A stretch of DNA of 64,000 bases, taken from positions 14,837,001-14,901,000 of the forward strand of contig NC_083380.1 of NCBI RefSeq assembly GCF_031755915.1, given 5' to 3'. Under the pieces are notes generated by a model, which was not told where the DNA came from, searched no databases, and saw only the letters and a list, made by a program, of their open reading frames with translations. How positions within the stretch are numbered: the stretch's first letter is position 1; every line of letters starts with the position of its first letter. Position numbers and translations under genes: made by a program. Positions 1-10,114 of the stretch are shown one piece after another. This DNA comes from Ziziphus jujuba (lineage: Eukaryota > Streptophyta > Magnoliopsida > Rosales > Rhamnaceae).

Positions 1-160
1 CACTGTTTGAATAAGAAAATGGAACCGAAAATCTCAAATGCTCCCTTTATTTACGCATGTGTAAGATCTGATTTACACGCGAGCGATGAGACACAGGAGT
101 TTTTGATACGCGTAATATGTGTAATTTGTTAGTTTGATATACATAGTTGTGTATTTGCAG

Positions 161-1666
161 AGAAAAAGAGTTGAGCTCGCTACAGAACTGATAAGTAAAG
201 GAATTGCTGAGAAGCTTGATCTCAGCAAGTTTCCTTCATCAAAGGCCTTTCGAGTGGCCGATTTGGGTTACTCAGTTGGACCGAACACATTCCTAGCTGT
301 CGAAAACATAGTTGATTCCGTGGAGCTCAAGTACAAACGCCAAGGACTCGGTTACCTTCTTTCCGAGTTCCAAGTCTTCTTTAACGATCAAGCCTCCAAT
401 GATTTCAACAAGCTTTTCACCACGGTTCCTCGGAAAAGGAGATACTACGCTACAGGTGTGCTGGGTTCTTTCCATGATCGATTATTCCCGGCTTCTTCTC
501 TACATTTTGTCCACTCTTCCTATGCTACTGAATGGCTTTCAAGAGTTCCAAAAGAGTTGGTGGACAAGACCTCTCCTGCTTGGAACAAAGGGAGGATTCA
601 CTACTCGAACTCTGCGATTGAAGTTCGAAAATCTTACGAGGCTCAGTTTTACAAGGACATGCAGAGGTTTCTTGTTGCTAGAGCTCATGGGATTTTGCGT
701 GGGGGTATGATGGCTCTTGTTCTTCCTGCTTGCCCTAATGGAACCCCTCATTCTCAAGTTTTTTCTCAACAAGACAACTGAACTTCTTGGGCTTTGCCTC
801 TTGGACATGCCAAAAGAGTAAGGAATATTTTTATGAATTATGATTACCTTCTTTCATATAATCTTGATTAACTTCTTTTTAAAATTAATTAATTATCTGA
901 AACTAATATTCTCTCCAAACATATATGGCAGGTGTCTACTATGTCTACATGACCAAGGTCCAATTTGTAATTAGATAAAACTTTAAACTTCTGGTAATAC
1001 ATATAAACTATTTTAATATATCTATTACTATATCGAGTAAATTTGATCAACAAATTGTTACCTAATTAAAGTATGCATAATGCTTGCTTTACATTAAGTT
1101 ACTTTATATAAAATAGTCAAACTATTCGAAAAAAAGGAAGTGTCTATCTTTTGGATTTTAGTATCATTTAAGCATTTAATGGTGCTTTGTTTTTCCCCTT
1201 CTAATCATGTTTTTCTAATGCCTATAAAAGTGGTAGATCTTCTTATATTATGATTAGTATTTTTTTCCCCTTTTCATTTTTATGTTTGAAAAATGCTTAG
1301 CTCTCTTAATATTTCTATGTTGCTAATTTCCTAAAACAGGGTATTATAAGTGAAGAGAAAATAGACAGTTTTAACCAACCACAATACAATCCAACTGTTG
1401 AACAAGTGGAAGAAATTTTGGTTCGAAATGGATGTTTCAGCATAGAAATAATGGAGACCTTACCTTTTGAAAAGCCTTCACCTATGGTCTTCTCATCTGT
1501 ATTCAGAGCTGCATTAGGACCATTGATAGAGAAACATTTTGGACCTGAGATTTTAGATGAGCGGTTTGATCTATTATGCAAGAGATTTGAAGGTTCGTTC
1601 TCTATCATTGATCATGAGGAAACAAATGTCTCTCTATTTGTTCTATTCAAACGCAAAACAATTTAG
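161..1666 (+). pseudogene. SABATH carboxyl methyltransferase copy A, frameshifted (5' end outside window)
   Basis: SABATH enzymes move a methyl group from S-adenosylmethionine to the carboxyl group of small acids such as salicylate, jasmonate or loganate. Exon 2 (161-817) follows a TTTGCAG acceptor and exon 3 (1340-1666) follows AAAACAG and ends in TAG. Exon 1 must lie before base 1, because the intact paralogue 4 kb downstream has a 713-bp first intron. The SAM-binding motif reads DLGYSVGPNT, with Tyr where the paralogue has Cys. The carboxylate-pocket stretch reads SSYATEWLS. Against the intact copy, exon 2 has one extra base near 760-768 and lacks one base near 806-811. The frame is wrong in between and meets TGA at 779-781. 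Exon 2 length (657 nt) is nevertheless identical to the intact copy, and exon 3 is open. I call it a pseudogene, but a sequencing error in this short stretch would restore it. Confidence 0.85.
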
Positions 1667-1762
1667 AAAATGTGGGTTTTGTGGGATGAACTAGGAGAAA
1701 CAAGTTCTTTAATATTATTACGATTGTATTTTTAAGATTTCAAGTTCATGAAAGCTCTATAT

Positions 1763-2228
1763 AAAGAGGTAACTTATTTAGAAAAGGAAAGCAAGGACAA
1801 AGGCATTCATGATTCAATTGATGAGGTTGCAAATAAAGCAAATAATATTTCTATCTCAAATATCACGGGTCAACACAAATTCAAAAAGGAAAGCAAGGAC
1901 AGAGGCATGCATGATTCAATTGATGAGGATCCAAATATATCAAACAATATCTCTATCTCACATGTCACAGGTCAACACAAATTCAAAAGGAAATAGCAAT
2001 GAAGAGAGACAAAAGACCAAAATTATAGGAACTATTTTTAGAATAAAAAAAAAAAAAATTGTATTTAGTCAACTGTTATTGTTAAGGCTATATTGTAGTA
2101 TTCAGGCTTTGTTCTTTCTCTCCTTGTAAAAACTTCCTGCTGCCTATTTATATACAGGACGTGTAGCCTGTAGTGTCATCTTGGAAAACATAATATATAT
2201 ACAATATTATTCTTTTTATTTTAATTCT
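1763..2228 (+). other. Insertion in the 3' flank of SABATH copy A
   Basis: The 3' flanks of SABATH copies A and B align on both sides of this block. Up to about 1762 they share TTTTTAAGATTTCAAGT and a following ATGAAAGCT-like stretch (compare 5685-5715). From about 2229 they share GATTCAACCTGAATTAGC-like sequence, then ACAAGGACTCCAG and an AATAAA signal (2325-2330, compare 5831-5836). The intervening 465 or so bases have no counterpart in copy B. They hold a 102-bp tandem repeat, an A-run (2045-2058) and an LTR-like promoter patch with TATTTATATA near 2147. Borders are approximate, and no clean target-site duplication was seen. It could be a transposon fragment or sequence lost from copy B. 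Confidence 0.55.
1785..1990 (+). repeat. Two-copy 102-bp tandem repeat, open in frame
   Basis: Two direct copies (about 1785-1886 and 1887-1990) repeat with a period of 102 bp, measured between the two GCAAGGAC anchors at 1791 and 1893. The period is 34 codons and one frame stays open through both copies. That frame runs 1748-1996 and could encode 82 residues. Each unit contains HDSIDE and TGQHKFK. There are few mismatches between copies. I recognise no protein family, and the position downstream of a dead gene makes expression doubtful. Confidence 0.7.
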
Positions 2229-2330
2229 TTATCCAGACTGATTCAACCTGAATTAGCTTTTAATCTAAAGAGAAGATGAACAAGGACTCCAGCTTATAAT
2301 ATGTTTAGGCAGTTGAAGGCACTAAATAAA

Positions 2331-3370
2331 AGTGTGAGGTGCAATTAGTATTAAATTTTCTTCTTTGAATTTGAATAAACTCCATTGTTGTTACATATGA
2401 ACTTCCTAATACTCCCATAATACGATACGCAGTGTGTATTAATTTATCTAATACGTTTTTCTTTTAATTTATTTTTATATTGGAGATGGGGGAATTCAAA
2501 TCATTGCTCAAGAAAACAACCGCTTTTACAAACCTTTTGCAATGATTAAGTTTAAATAACTAATTAATTGATCTACTTAAATGGACTAATTAAATGGATA
2601 TTGCCGCCACCACCCATATCAATATCAACTTATCTAAAAAAATTGGGACTTCTCGCAAAATTTATGCTAAATTTTAGACTTAATCCCTTTAAATATTATA
2701 TGTATATTAATTCATATTCGTAGTTTAATTTGCATTAATTGACAACTATTCATTCTTAATATTTATTTTAATTAGTTTCCGTTTTTTTCTTTCTTTTGAA
2801 TTATGATTCTTTAATTTGAATTTGTTTGTTTTAGATTTTATTTTAAAAAAGAAAAAACCCTATTTTTAATTTGCTTGTTATTTTGCTTGATTTTAAATTT
2901 TTAATATTTAACTTTGTAGGTATCTTTCAATATTTTCTAACTCTAGCTGAATACATTCGCCAAAGAAGTTACTCGTACGTACTCATTATTGGCTTAGCTT
3001 AATAGTGAATCCAATATAAGTACACTTTCAGATCCAAAATCGGTTCTGGGCTTCACTGAAAAAGTGAGGCTTTACTTGACGAGTAGACCGTAGCTACCCA
3101 CTTATTGGGACCTGCAAGAAACATAGTTTCTTTGCTTTCTTTCGTCACAGTAGCTGGAAAAAGAAAAAAGTCAAAGCAGCAGACCAGTAGTTCCCTTATC
3201 CACCTTTAGATATATTTTTTAAGAAAGCTCTATTTAACACATCTTGGCCAAGCAGGTAGAGCAGGAAATAAGTGCTTTGTCGGTTGAGGGTGCTTTCTTC
3301 TCTACTTCTTCTTCTTCTTCTTCTTCATTTAAAGAAACCATACATATCTATAAGAGAGAGAGAAAGAGAA
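2331..3370 (+). promoter_or_regulatory. Upstream region of SABATH gene B with TATA-like box
   Basis: This is gene-free AT-rich sequence up to the start codon of the intact SABATH gene. A TATA-like TATTTAA lies at 3231-3237, about 134 bp before the ATG. A CT-rich stretch with TTC repeats follows at 3296-3330 and probably forms part of the 5' UTR. TTGAC cores (W-box type, bound by WRKY factors) occur at 3076-3080 on + and 3170-3174 on -. WRKY control would suit a defence-type methyltransferase, but these short motifs are common, so this is inference. Confidence 0.4.
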
Positions 3371-5624
3371 ATGGCAGAACTGGCAATATCTCCAATGAAT
3401 GGTGGATCTGGTATCCATAGCTACAGCAGAAACTCCACTTTTCAAGTATATCTCTTTTAAGTAGCTAGTTTCTTTTTTTCTTGCAAAACCCATGAATCAA
3501 TAAATTCTCTTAATTTCAATAGCTTTGTGCATACAGTAACTTGTTAGCTTGATATATGCAATTGTGTTCATTTTCTATTAATTAAAATTTTTGAAATAAA
3601 TTATTCATATATTGGTATGCTCAATTGGATTAAGATTTTTTGTCCTCGTTCCTGTCTCTATCCGACCAATCATATAATGTGCCACCTCTTAAAAATTGTA
3701 TTAAAGAGCAGGCTTTATTGTATTAACAGATGGCAGCATATAATTAGTTAAACAAGAAAATGGGACAAAAGATCCCAATGCTCCCTATATTGGGTATGTG
3801 TAAGGTTTGACTTCATTCCTTCACTAATTATTGGGTTCAAGGAGGGTAGGAATTTTAATACGTGTAATAAGGGAAATTTTTGAGGTGAGACCGATCTTAT
3901 GGTAAGACCAATAAAAATGATTCATAAAATGTGTAATATTCATGGTACATGGATGTATAATTTTTAATCATAAAATGAGTATTACTTCAAAATTTGAAAT
4001 GTTACTCATTTTATAGTTTAATGTTATCCATTTATTGACAATGCTACACACTTTATGGACCATAGCTACGGGTCTCAATGTAGACACTCCCGTGTAAAAT
4101 GGGAAATTTGTGCGGTGTATTATTTGTTTGTTGGACATACGTAGTTGTGTATTTGCAGAGAAAAGGAGTTGAGATCGCTGCAGAACTGATCAACAAAGGA
4201 GTTGCTGAGAAGCTTGATCTCAGCAAGTTTCCTTCATCAAAGACCTTTCGGGTGGCCGATTTGGGTTGCTCCGTTGGACCGAACACTTTCCTCGCCGTCC
4301 AAAACATACTTGATTCCGTGGAGCTCAAGTATAAACGCCAAGGACTCGGTCATCTTCTTCCTGAGTTCCAAGTATTCTTTAACGATCATGCCTCCAATGA
4401 TTTCAACCAGCTTTTCACTACGCTTCCTCCGGAAAGGAGATACTATGCGACAGGCGTGCCGGGTTCTTTCCATGATCGGTTATTTCCGGCTTCTTCTCTG
4501 CATTTTGTCCACTGTTCCTACGCTGCTCATTGGCTTTCAAGAGTGCCAAAAGAGCTGGCGGACAAAACTTCTCCTGCTTGGAACAGAGGGAGGATTCACT
4601 ACTCGAACTCCGTGGTCCAAGTTCGAAAATCTTATGAGGCCCAGTTTTTCAAGGATATGCAGAGGTTTCTAAACGCTAGAGCTCAAGAGATTTTGCATGG
4701 GGGTATGTTGGCTCTTCTTCTTCCTGTTTGCCCTAATGGAACCCTTCATTCTAAAGTTTTTATCAACAAGGCAATTGAACTTCTTGGACTTTGCCTCTTG
4801 GACATGGCCAAAAGGGTAAGGAAATTTTTTTTTGATTACCTTCTTTAATTTTGATTATTATATTTAAATATCATATTTTAACATATGCATATTTTTAACA
4901 AGTTCATGATTAATTTATTAAAATCCTCTGAAACCGATCCAATCTGAGCATATTTTAACATATGCATGCTTTTCCAGACTTTTTTTTTTTTTTTCTTGGT
5001 CTTGGATTAATTAAAAGTGTCTCGGTTGTTTGTATATAATTTCTTTTTTTTTATTCTGAAAAAAACATATGATTATTTAAGGTCCAATTTATAGTCAAGA
5101 AAACTTTAAACTTCTAGGTTTTGTATTAATTATTATGAGTTTTGTTTTTTGCCACGTGATCATCAAAATCAATGAGATCAGACTCATTGCTAACCTGACA
5201 ATCAATGATATGTTTAGTGGTTTTTTTTTTTTTTTAATTTTTAAAATATGTTGCAAATTTCCTGAAACAGAGCATTGTAAGTGAAGAGAAAATAGACAGT
5301 TTTAACATCCCAGAATACTTTGCAACTTTTGAACAAGTGGAAGAAATTCTGGATCGAAATGGATGTTTCAGCATAGAAATAATGGAGACCTTTCCTTTTG
5401 AAAAGCCATCACCTATGGTCTTCTCGTCTGTACTTAGAGCTGGCTTAGGACCATTGATAGAGAAACATTTTGGACCTGAGATTTTAGATGAGCTGTTTGA
5501 TCTATTATGCAAGAGATTTGAAGATTCATTCTCAATCATTGATCCCGAGGAAACAAATGCCTCACTATTTGTTCTACTCAAGCACAAAGCAATTGAATTA
5601 GACAAAATTAAAGGTCTACAATGA
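3371..5624 (+). CDS. SABATH-family S-adenosylmethionine-dependent carboxyl methyltransferase (intact)
   Basis: Join 3371-3445, 4159-4815 and 5271-5624: 1,086 nt, 361 residues plus TGA. All junctions are GT-AG and phase 0, and the length is typical of the family. Residues 1-25 hold the N-terminal block with SYSRNSTFQ. VADLGCSVGPNT (57-68) is the SAM-binding loop with Asp59, and NDHASNDFN (100-108) supplies further SAM contacts. GSFHDRLFP is at 127-135. HCSYAAHWLS (143-152) lines the substrate carboxylate pocket, with His149-Trp150 where salicylate methyltransferases have Met-Trp. WNRGRIHYSN (166-175) and the exon 3 run NGCFSIE are also family hallmarks. No signal peptide, so probably cytosolic. 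An AATAAA lies 207 nt after the stop. The acid substrate cannot be read from sequence; loganate-type or other small acids are possible. It is the only intact member of a four-copy array here. Confidence 0.93.
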
Positions 5625-6025
5625 TTCTCTATCTAGTAGAATATATATATATATATATATATATAACTATATATGTATTGTATTTTTAAGATTTCAAGTC
5701 CATGACAGCTATAATTTCCAGTCAAGCTAGCTTGATTCAGCCTAATTGCCTGAAGCTTTCTAAGCTGAAGAAGTGAAGAACAAGAACAAGGACTCCAGAT
5801 TATATTATGTTGAGGCAGTTGAAGGCCCTAAATAAAAGAGCGTGTGGTGCAATTAAGTATTAAATTATCTTCTTGGAAGTTGGAATTTGAGTAAAACTCT
5901 ATTGTGTTTCATTATTCATATAAAGTTCCCAGTGATCTTGTAATCATACAATAATGTAGTGCGTGGTTTTCTTTCTGTTGTTATAAATTAATCTTATTAA
6001 AGTGACCACGCAGAAATCAACATCC
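5625..6025 (+). promoter_or_regulatory. 3' flank of SABATH gene B with poly(A) signal; upstream of the tRNA
   Basis: An (AT)n microsatellite sits at about 5640-5664. AATAAA at 5831-5836 is a plausible polyadenylation signal; the matching signal of copy A is at 2325-2330, so the duplicated block extends past the coding region. Just before the tRNA there is a CAA motif at 6019-6021, the usual context of plant tRNA transcription starts. Confidence 0.5.

Positions 6026-6105
<80 letters not shown>
6026..6105 (+). tRNA. tRNA-Leu (anticodon TAG)
   Basis: The 80-nt sequence folds into a class II tRNA. The acceptor stem is GACAGTT with AGCTGTC (one G-T pair). The D-arm contains the A-box-like TGGCCGAGTGG. 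The anticodon stem is CCAGA with TCTGG, and its loop TTTAGGC gives anticodon TAG at 6060-6062. A long variable arm, as expected for leucine, and a T-arm GTGGG-TTCAAAT-CCCAC (B box) follow. The discriminator base is A and no CCA is encoded. A T-run (ATTTTATTTTTTT, from about 6114) can terminate RNA polymerase III. No intron. It reads CUA codons and wobble partners. Confidence 0.97.
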
Positions 6106-6386
6106 GCCAAAAAATTTTATTTTTTTAATACAAGATAGAGGAGATATGCAAGCCATAAAAAAGGGCACTTTTAGATCTTACATGTATAATTTCCAAGAAT
6201 AACATGCCCATTCCTCATTTCATAACTCCAGTATTCCTCAACATCGTCGGTAATTTGTGATACTAGCGGCATTACAATTGAAATTTATATAAATATAATC
6301 AGATCTTTCTAAGCTGCTGAAGAACAGAGATAAACCATCTGGAAGTTCCTGAGTAGCAGACTCATTAGCAATCTTCTTGGCCTTTG

Positions 6387-6645
6387 TAATGACTTATTCA
6401 ATCCTGCCAACCCACATAAAATGACATCTCCAGAAGGTCACCATATTAATGGCTTATCCAATCCTGCCAACCCATATAAAATGTCAGCTCCGAAGGTCAT
6501 CATATTAATGGCTTATTCAATCCTGCCAACCCATATAAAATCCTGCCAAACCATATAAAATGACAGCTCCAGAAGGTCATCATATTAATGGCTTATCCAA
6601 TCCTGCCAACCCATATAAAATGACAGCTCCAGAAGGTCATCATAT
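6387..6645 (-). repeat. About four tandem copies of a 60-bp segment of the last ATP synthase beta exon
   Basis: A unit of about 60 bp (marked by AATCCTGCCAACCCATATAA on +) repeats from 6387 to 6645. One copy is about 59 bp and one carries an extra short duplication of TCCTGCCAA-CCATATAAAA. On the minus strand each unit reads close to DDLLELSFYMGWQD. This is the ATP synthase beta C-terminal segment around SFYMVGG, and the last copy runs directly into the KIANES end of the gene. The minisatellite therefore arose from coding sequence. Confidence 0.85.
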
Positions 6646-7824
6646 CTTCCATCAAGAACTCCATGTAAAAAATAGAAATCCCTCAGTACAGAAATCGGAG
6701 GCAGCACATTCATAACAAAGGTATAGACTTTGGGAGGAATACTGGCCAAACACGTTAAGAATTCCTAAGCTAATAGTATATTTCAGCAATCCATTTACAG
6801 AAATTCGTATAGAAATGAGTTAAGATCACAATGCTATCCTTGACACCTGGAAGATTAATGATGAGTGCAAAATGAAATTATATCTTCAACCAGTCACCTG
6901 GAAGCTGTCAATGCTCTCTTTCAATTTAACATATTTTCCTGGAGCTCCTGTAAACACTTTGGAAACCTGAATAGGCTGGCTCAAGAACCGTTGAATCTTA
7001 CCAGCAACAGTCAACTTGTCATCTTCACCATGCTCATCCATTCCCAACATGGCTATAATATCTTGCACATTCTTATAGTTTTGAAGAACGTTTTGAACAG
7101 CATGAGCAGTACTTTTCCCAGAGTATGGGACAAAAGCATGCGAGATGTATAATCCAAGGGGATGACCACAGGATAGATGCCAAGCTTGGATATCTGACAA
7201 TGAACCAGTGGTTAGACATAAAAGTCAAGATAATGGGAAAAGAAAAAAACAACTTAAAATACTAAGACAAATAAATTGAAAGGATTAGTAGTTTGCACTT
7301 CAGGTTTAAAATAGACAAAACTCTGTATTTGTCATGAAAGGACTGTCGTGGCATCAAGATGGGTAGAAGTTGTGCCAGAGCTGGATCAGTCAAGTCATCA
7401 GCTGGGACATAAATGGCTTGAACGGATGCAGTAGAACCATTCTTGGTTGTGGTAATACACTCTCGAAGGCCTCCAAGATCAGTTAAAAGGGTTCGTAACT
7501 GACAGCAGATGGGATATGACCAGACAAAGCAGATACCTCTGAGTTAGCCTAAAGAATGGACACAGAAAATGGAAGGATTGGCACATTGCTAAAACAATAC
7601 AATGGAAGCAGAAAGAAAGGATCAACAAGTAAATAGATATACATTATAACTCCGAAATCCAAATAGTAAAGCTGAAGAGAATGAGAGGCCAGCTCAGTTG
7701 TGTGAAAGGGAAAATGTTATCAATAAAGAGAAGCACATCTTGCCCTTCAGCATCTCGGAAATGCTGTCACCCTGAAATATAAGGACATATAATTAGGAAA
7801 AAATTACAAAAGAAATCTAGAAAA

Positions 7825-7986
7825 GTCAATTTTTCTAAACACAATTCCCTCAAAAGGCAAAGAAAAAAGCATAAATTTTTTTAAGTAAATGAACCTGCTA
7901 GTCTTGTCAATTTTTCTAAACACAATTCACTCAAAAGAAAAAGGAAAAAGCATAAATTTTTTTAAGCAAATGAACCTGCTAGTCTC
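7825..7986. repeat. 81-bp tandem duplication in an ATP synthase pseudogene intron
   Basis: Two near-identical copies, 7825-7905 and 7906-7986, each begin GTCAATTTTTCTAAACACAA and end with TGAACCTGCTAGTCT. They differ at only a few positions. The second copy runs into the exon encoding MFAGVGEH, so the exon's splice donor region was duplicated along with the intron. Confidence 0.85.
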
Positions 7987-10114
7987 CAAGATTAGTGACA
8001 CCACTTTCAATCATTTCTCTGTACAAATTATTGCCCGCACGGGCATGTTCTCCCACACCAGCAAACATAGAGAAACCACCTGTCCAAAGACAATGGAACA
8101 TCTTAAAAATTCGAAACTGCTAGTTTTATGCAAAAGTCGATTACAAGACCATTTGATTGAGCAAACCATGAACCAGTGCAATGTTATTAATGAGTTCCAT
8201 GATAAGCACCATCTTTCCAATGGCAGCAACACCAAAATGTCCAATCTTTCCTCCTTTTTGGGAAGGTGCAAGAAGATCAACAACCTAGAAAAGATTTGAT
8301 GCTAACAATATGGTCATAGATCTCAGAGATCATTTAACAAGTTGATGATAACAAAGGCACTTTGGTGTAGAAATTTTTTCCTACATTAGATGAGTACGCG
8401 GACATGAGCACCATCACATTTTATACAAGACATGGCCTTATACACCCAACATCACCTCAGGCCTTGTAACAATGGAACAAGAGACCATGAGGAATAAAAC
8501 TGAACCTTAGAAACATTTTCAAAATATAGAGGAAAAAGAAAAGGCTATCTACATTGTGAATATGGTCCAGTGATCAGCACCTGAATTGAATAAATGCACC
8601 ACCAGTGCTAGTTATAACCATGCCTAGCCATGTTCAAACTATTTTGGAGCAATAGGAGAAACATGCAATAACAAGGCAGGAAATTGATGTCAAACCATGG
8701 ATTCCTTCTCTGTTAAATTGTACTGTACATTTAACATATGGCCTATTAACTGCTTCAAACTAATGACAAAAATGTACAGCTTTTTCTGAATACAAGCCAC
8801 ATAACGACCACTTAGAAGTAATGCAAATTAGCAAACTGCAAATAGGCATGTGTAAGAAAGTAATACAAGTAATCCTTCATGAAAGAACATATGCCCAAAA
8901 ACTCTCAAGTAGTCCTCCACGGAACAAATAAGCAGTTTCTCTTTTGAGTTTGCATGAAAATTCAGCCACGTTGTAGTTATGTATAATAGAATAGGATATT
9001 AGGATGGACAGCAGATATACCTTAATTCCTGTAACAAGAATCTGCCGTTCGGTTGCCTGCTCAACAAAAGCTTGAGCTTCTCTATGGATGGGAAGAAAGT
9101 GACCTGTCTCTGATAAAATTAGAGACAAGGGTTCACCAATAACATTCATGATGCGGCCAAGGGTCAAGGGTCGCCCTACCAACAGGTATCTAGCAAAACC
9201 CAAATTGAGCAAAGAATTTAGAGCACCAAAAAAATTAAATAAATAAATAAAGAAAATAAATTAGCGGAGTTTGGTCAATACAAAATATGGGTGGAAAACC
9301 ATGAAAATAAATTCTCCATTACTAACTTACAACAACATTGCCCTGAAAACAATCCGTACAATCAAACCAACTTCCCAGTGGTTCTAATCAAAGTTCAAAA
9401 CATATTTAGCAGCTTTTCTCATTATTATCATCTTATAATTAAACTGTTGTAGTTAAGTCTGCCATGAAAATAACCAGAAAAATTATGGGATGGAAAGGCT
9501 TAAACTTCACAGTGATCAACGCCAACAATAAACATCATCAGCATAGTGCAATGTCAAGCAGGTAGATAAACTTTGGAAAAAAAATAAATAAATAAATATG
9601 ATCTTAGTAATAGCTAAATAAAAAGCTAAAAAAATGAAAGAAAAAAAATGGAATATATAGACTTATTTTCAATACTCTATCAAGCACATTACCAAATTAG
9701 CCAATCATTCAGCTAGTTGAAGAAGTAGGGACCAAGATTGTGAACATTGAGAGCTCTATCACCCAAATGCTGTGCCACTTCCAGAACCAACCTAATAGAC
9801 TTGTCGAGCACCTCAAGCGCCGTCGGAATCGGAGGCAATCCCTCGTCGAACCGGTCATCTACAACGGTTTCGACGGCGACGGTGGTGCTGAAGCGGCCAA
9901 GGAGATGGAGGTGGGGGCGTCGTGGGCGGCACGTGAGAGGAAATAGCCGGTGGGGTGCGTGAGGGGAGAATGAAGAGTTGGTGGTGCCACGGAGGGAGGC
10001 TGGCACCATGGTTGTGATGTGAGGAGCTTCCGGGAGGAAATGGCTCGTCTGGTCGGAGACTCTATGTCGTTTTGGTAAATAAAATAGAAAAGCAAGGACT
10101 TTTTGGTTCCTCAT

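Larger units (their letters stand above)
6350..10009 (-). pseudogene. Mitochondrial ATP synthase subunit beta, unprocessed pseudogene
   Basis: The normal product is the catalytic beta subunit of F1-ATPase in the mitochondrial matrix. In gene order on the minus strand, recognisable exons encode [17 protein letters not shown] (about 9865-9760), [10 protein letters not shown] to [13 protein letters not shown] (about 9200-9022), VLIMELINN (8284-8165), [10 protein letters not shown] to YREMIESGV (8080-7990), [18 protein letters not shown] (about 7770-7705), ANSEVSAL to [11 protein letters not shown] (about 7550-7340), LGIYP to LKESIDSFQ (7194-6895) and KIANES (6385-6355). Introns with GT-AG ends remain, so this is not a retrocopy. 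It is dead: the P-loop reads GVAAIGKM instead of GGAGVGKT, TAG replaces a codon after ESGVTNLGD, a 7-bp duplication shifts frame after VGRATL, and more frameshifts follow. The GC-rich part before 9866 could encode an Arg/Ser-rich presequence from an ATG at 10009, but its homology is unclear. Confidence 0.9.

Noticed and set aside
312..710. Alternative-frame open readings inside SABATH exon 2 of copies A and B (also 4202-4672)
   Set aside because: They are shadows of the conserved methyltransferase frame.
6387..6645. Possible CRISPR-like array
   Set aside because: The 60-bp units are contiguous with no unique spacers, and they match an ATP synthase exon in a plant nuclear context.
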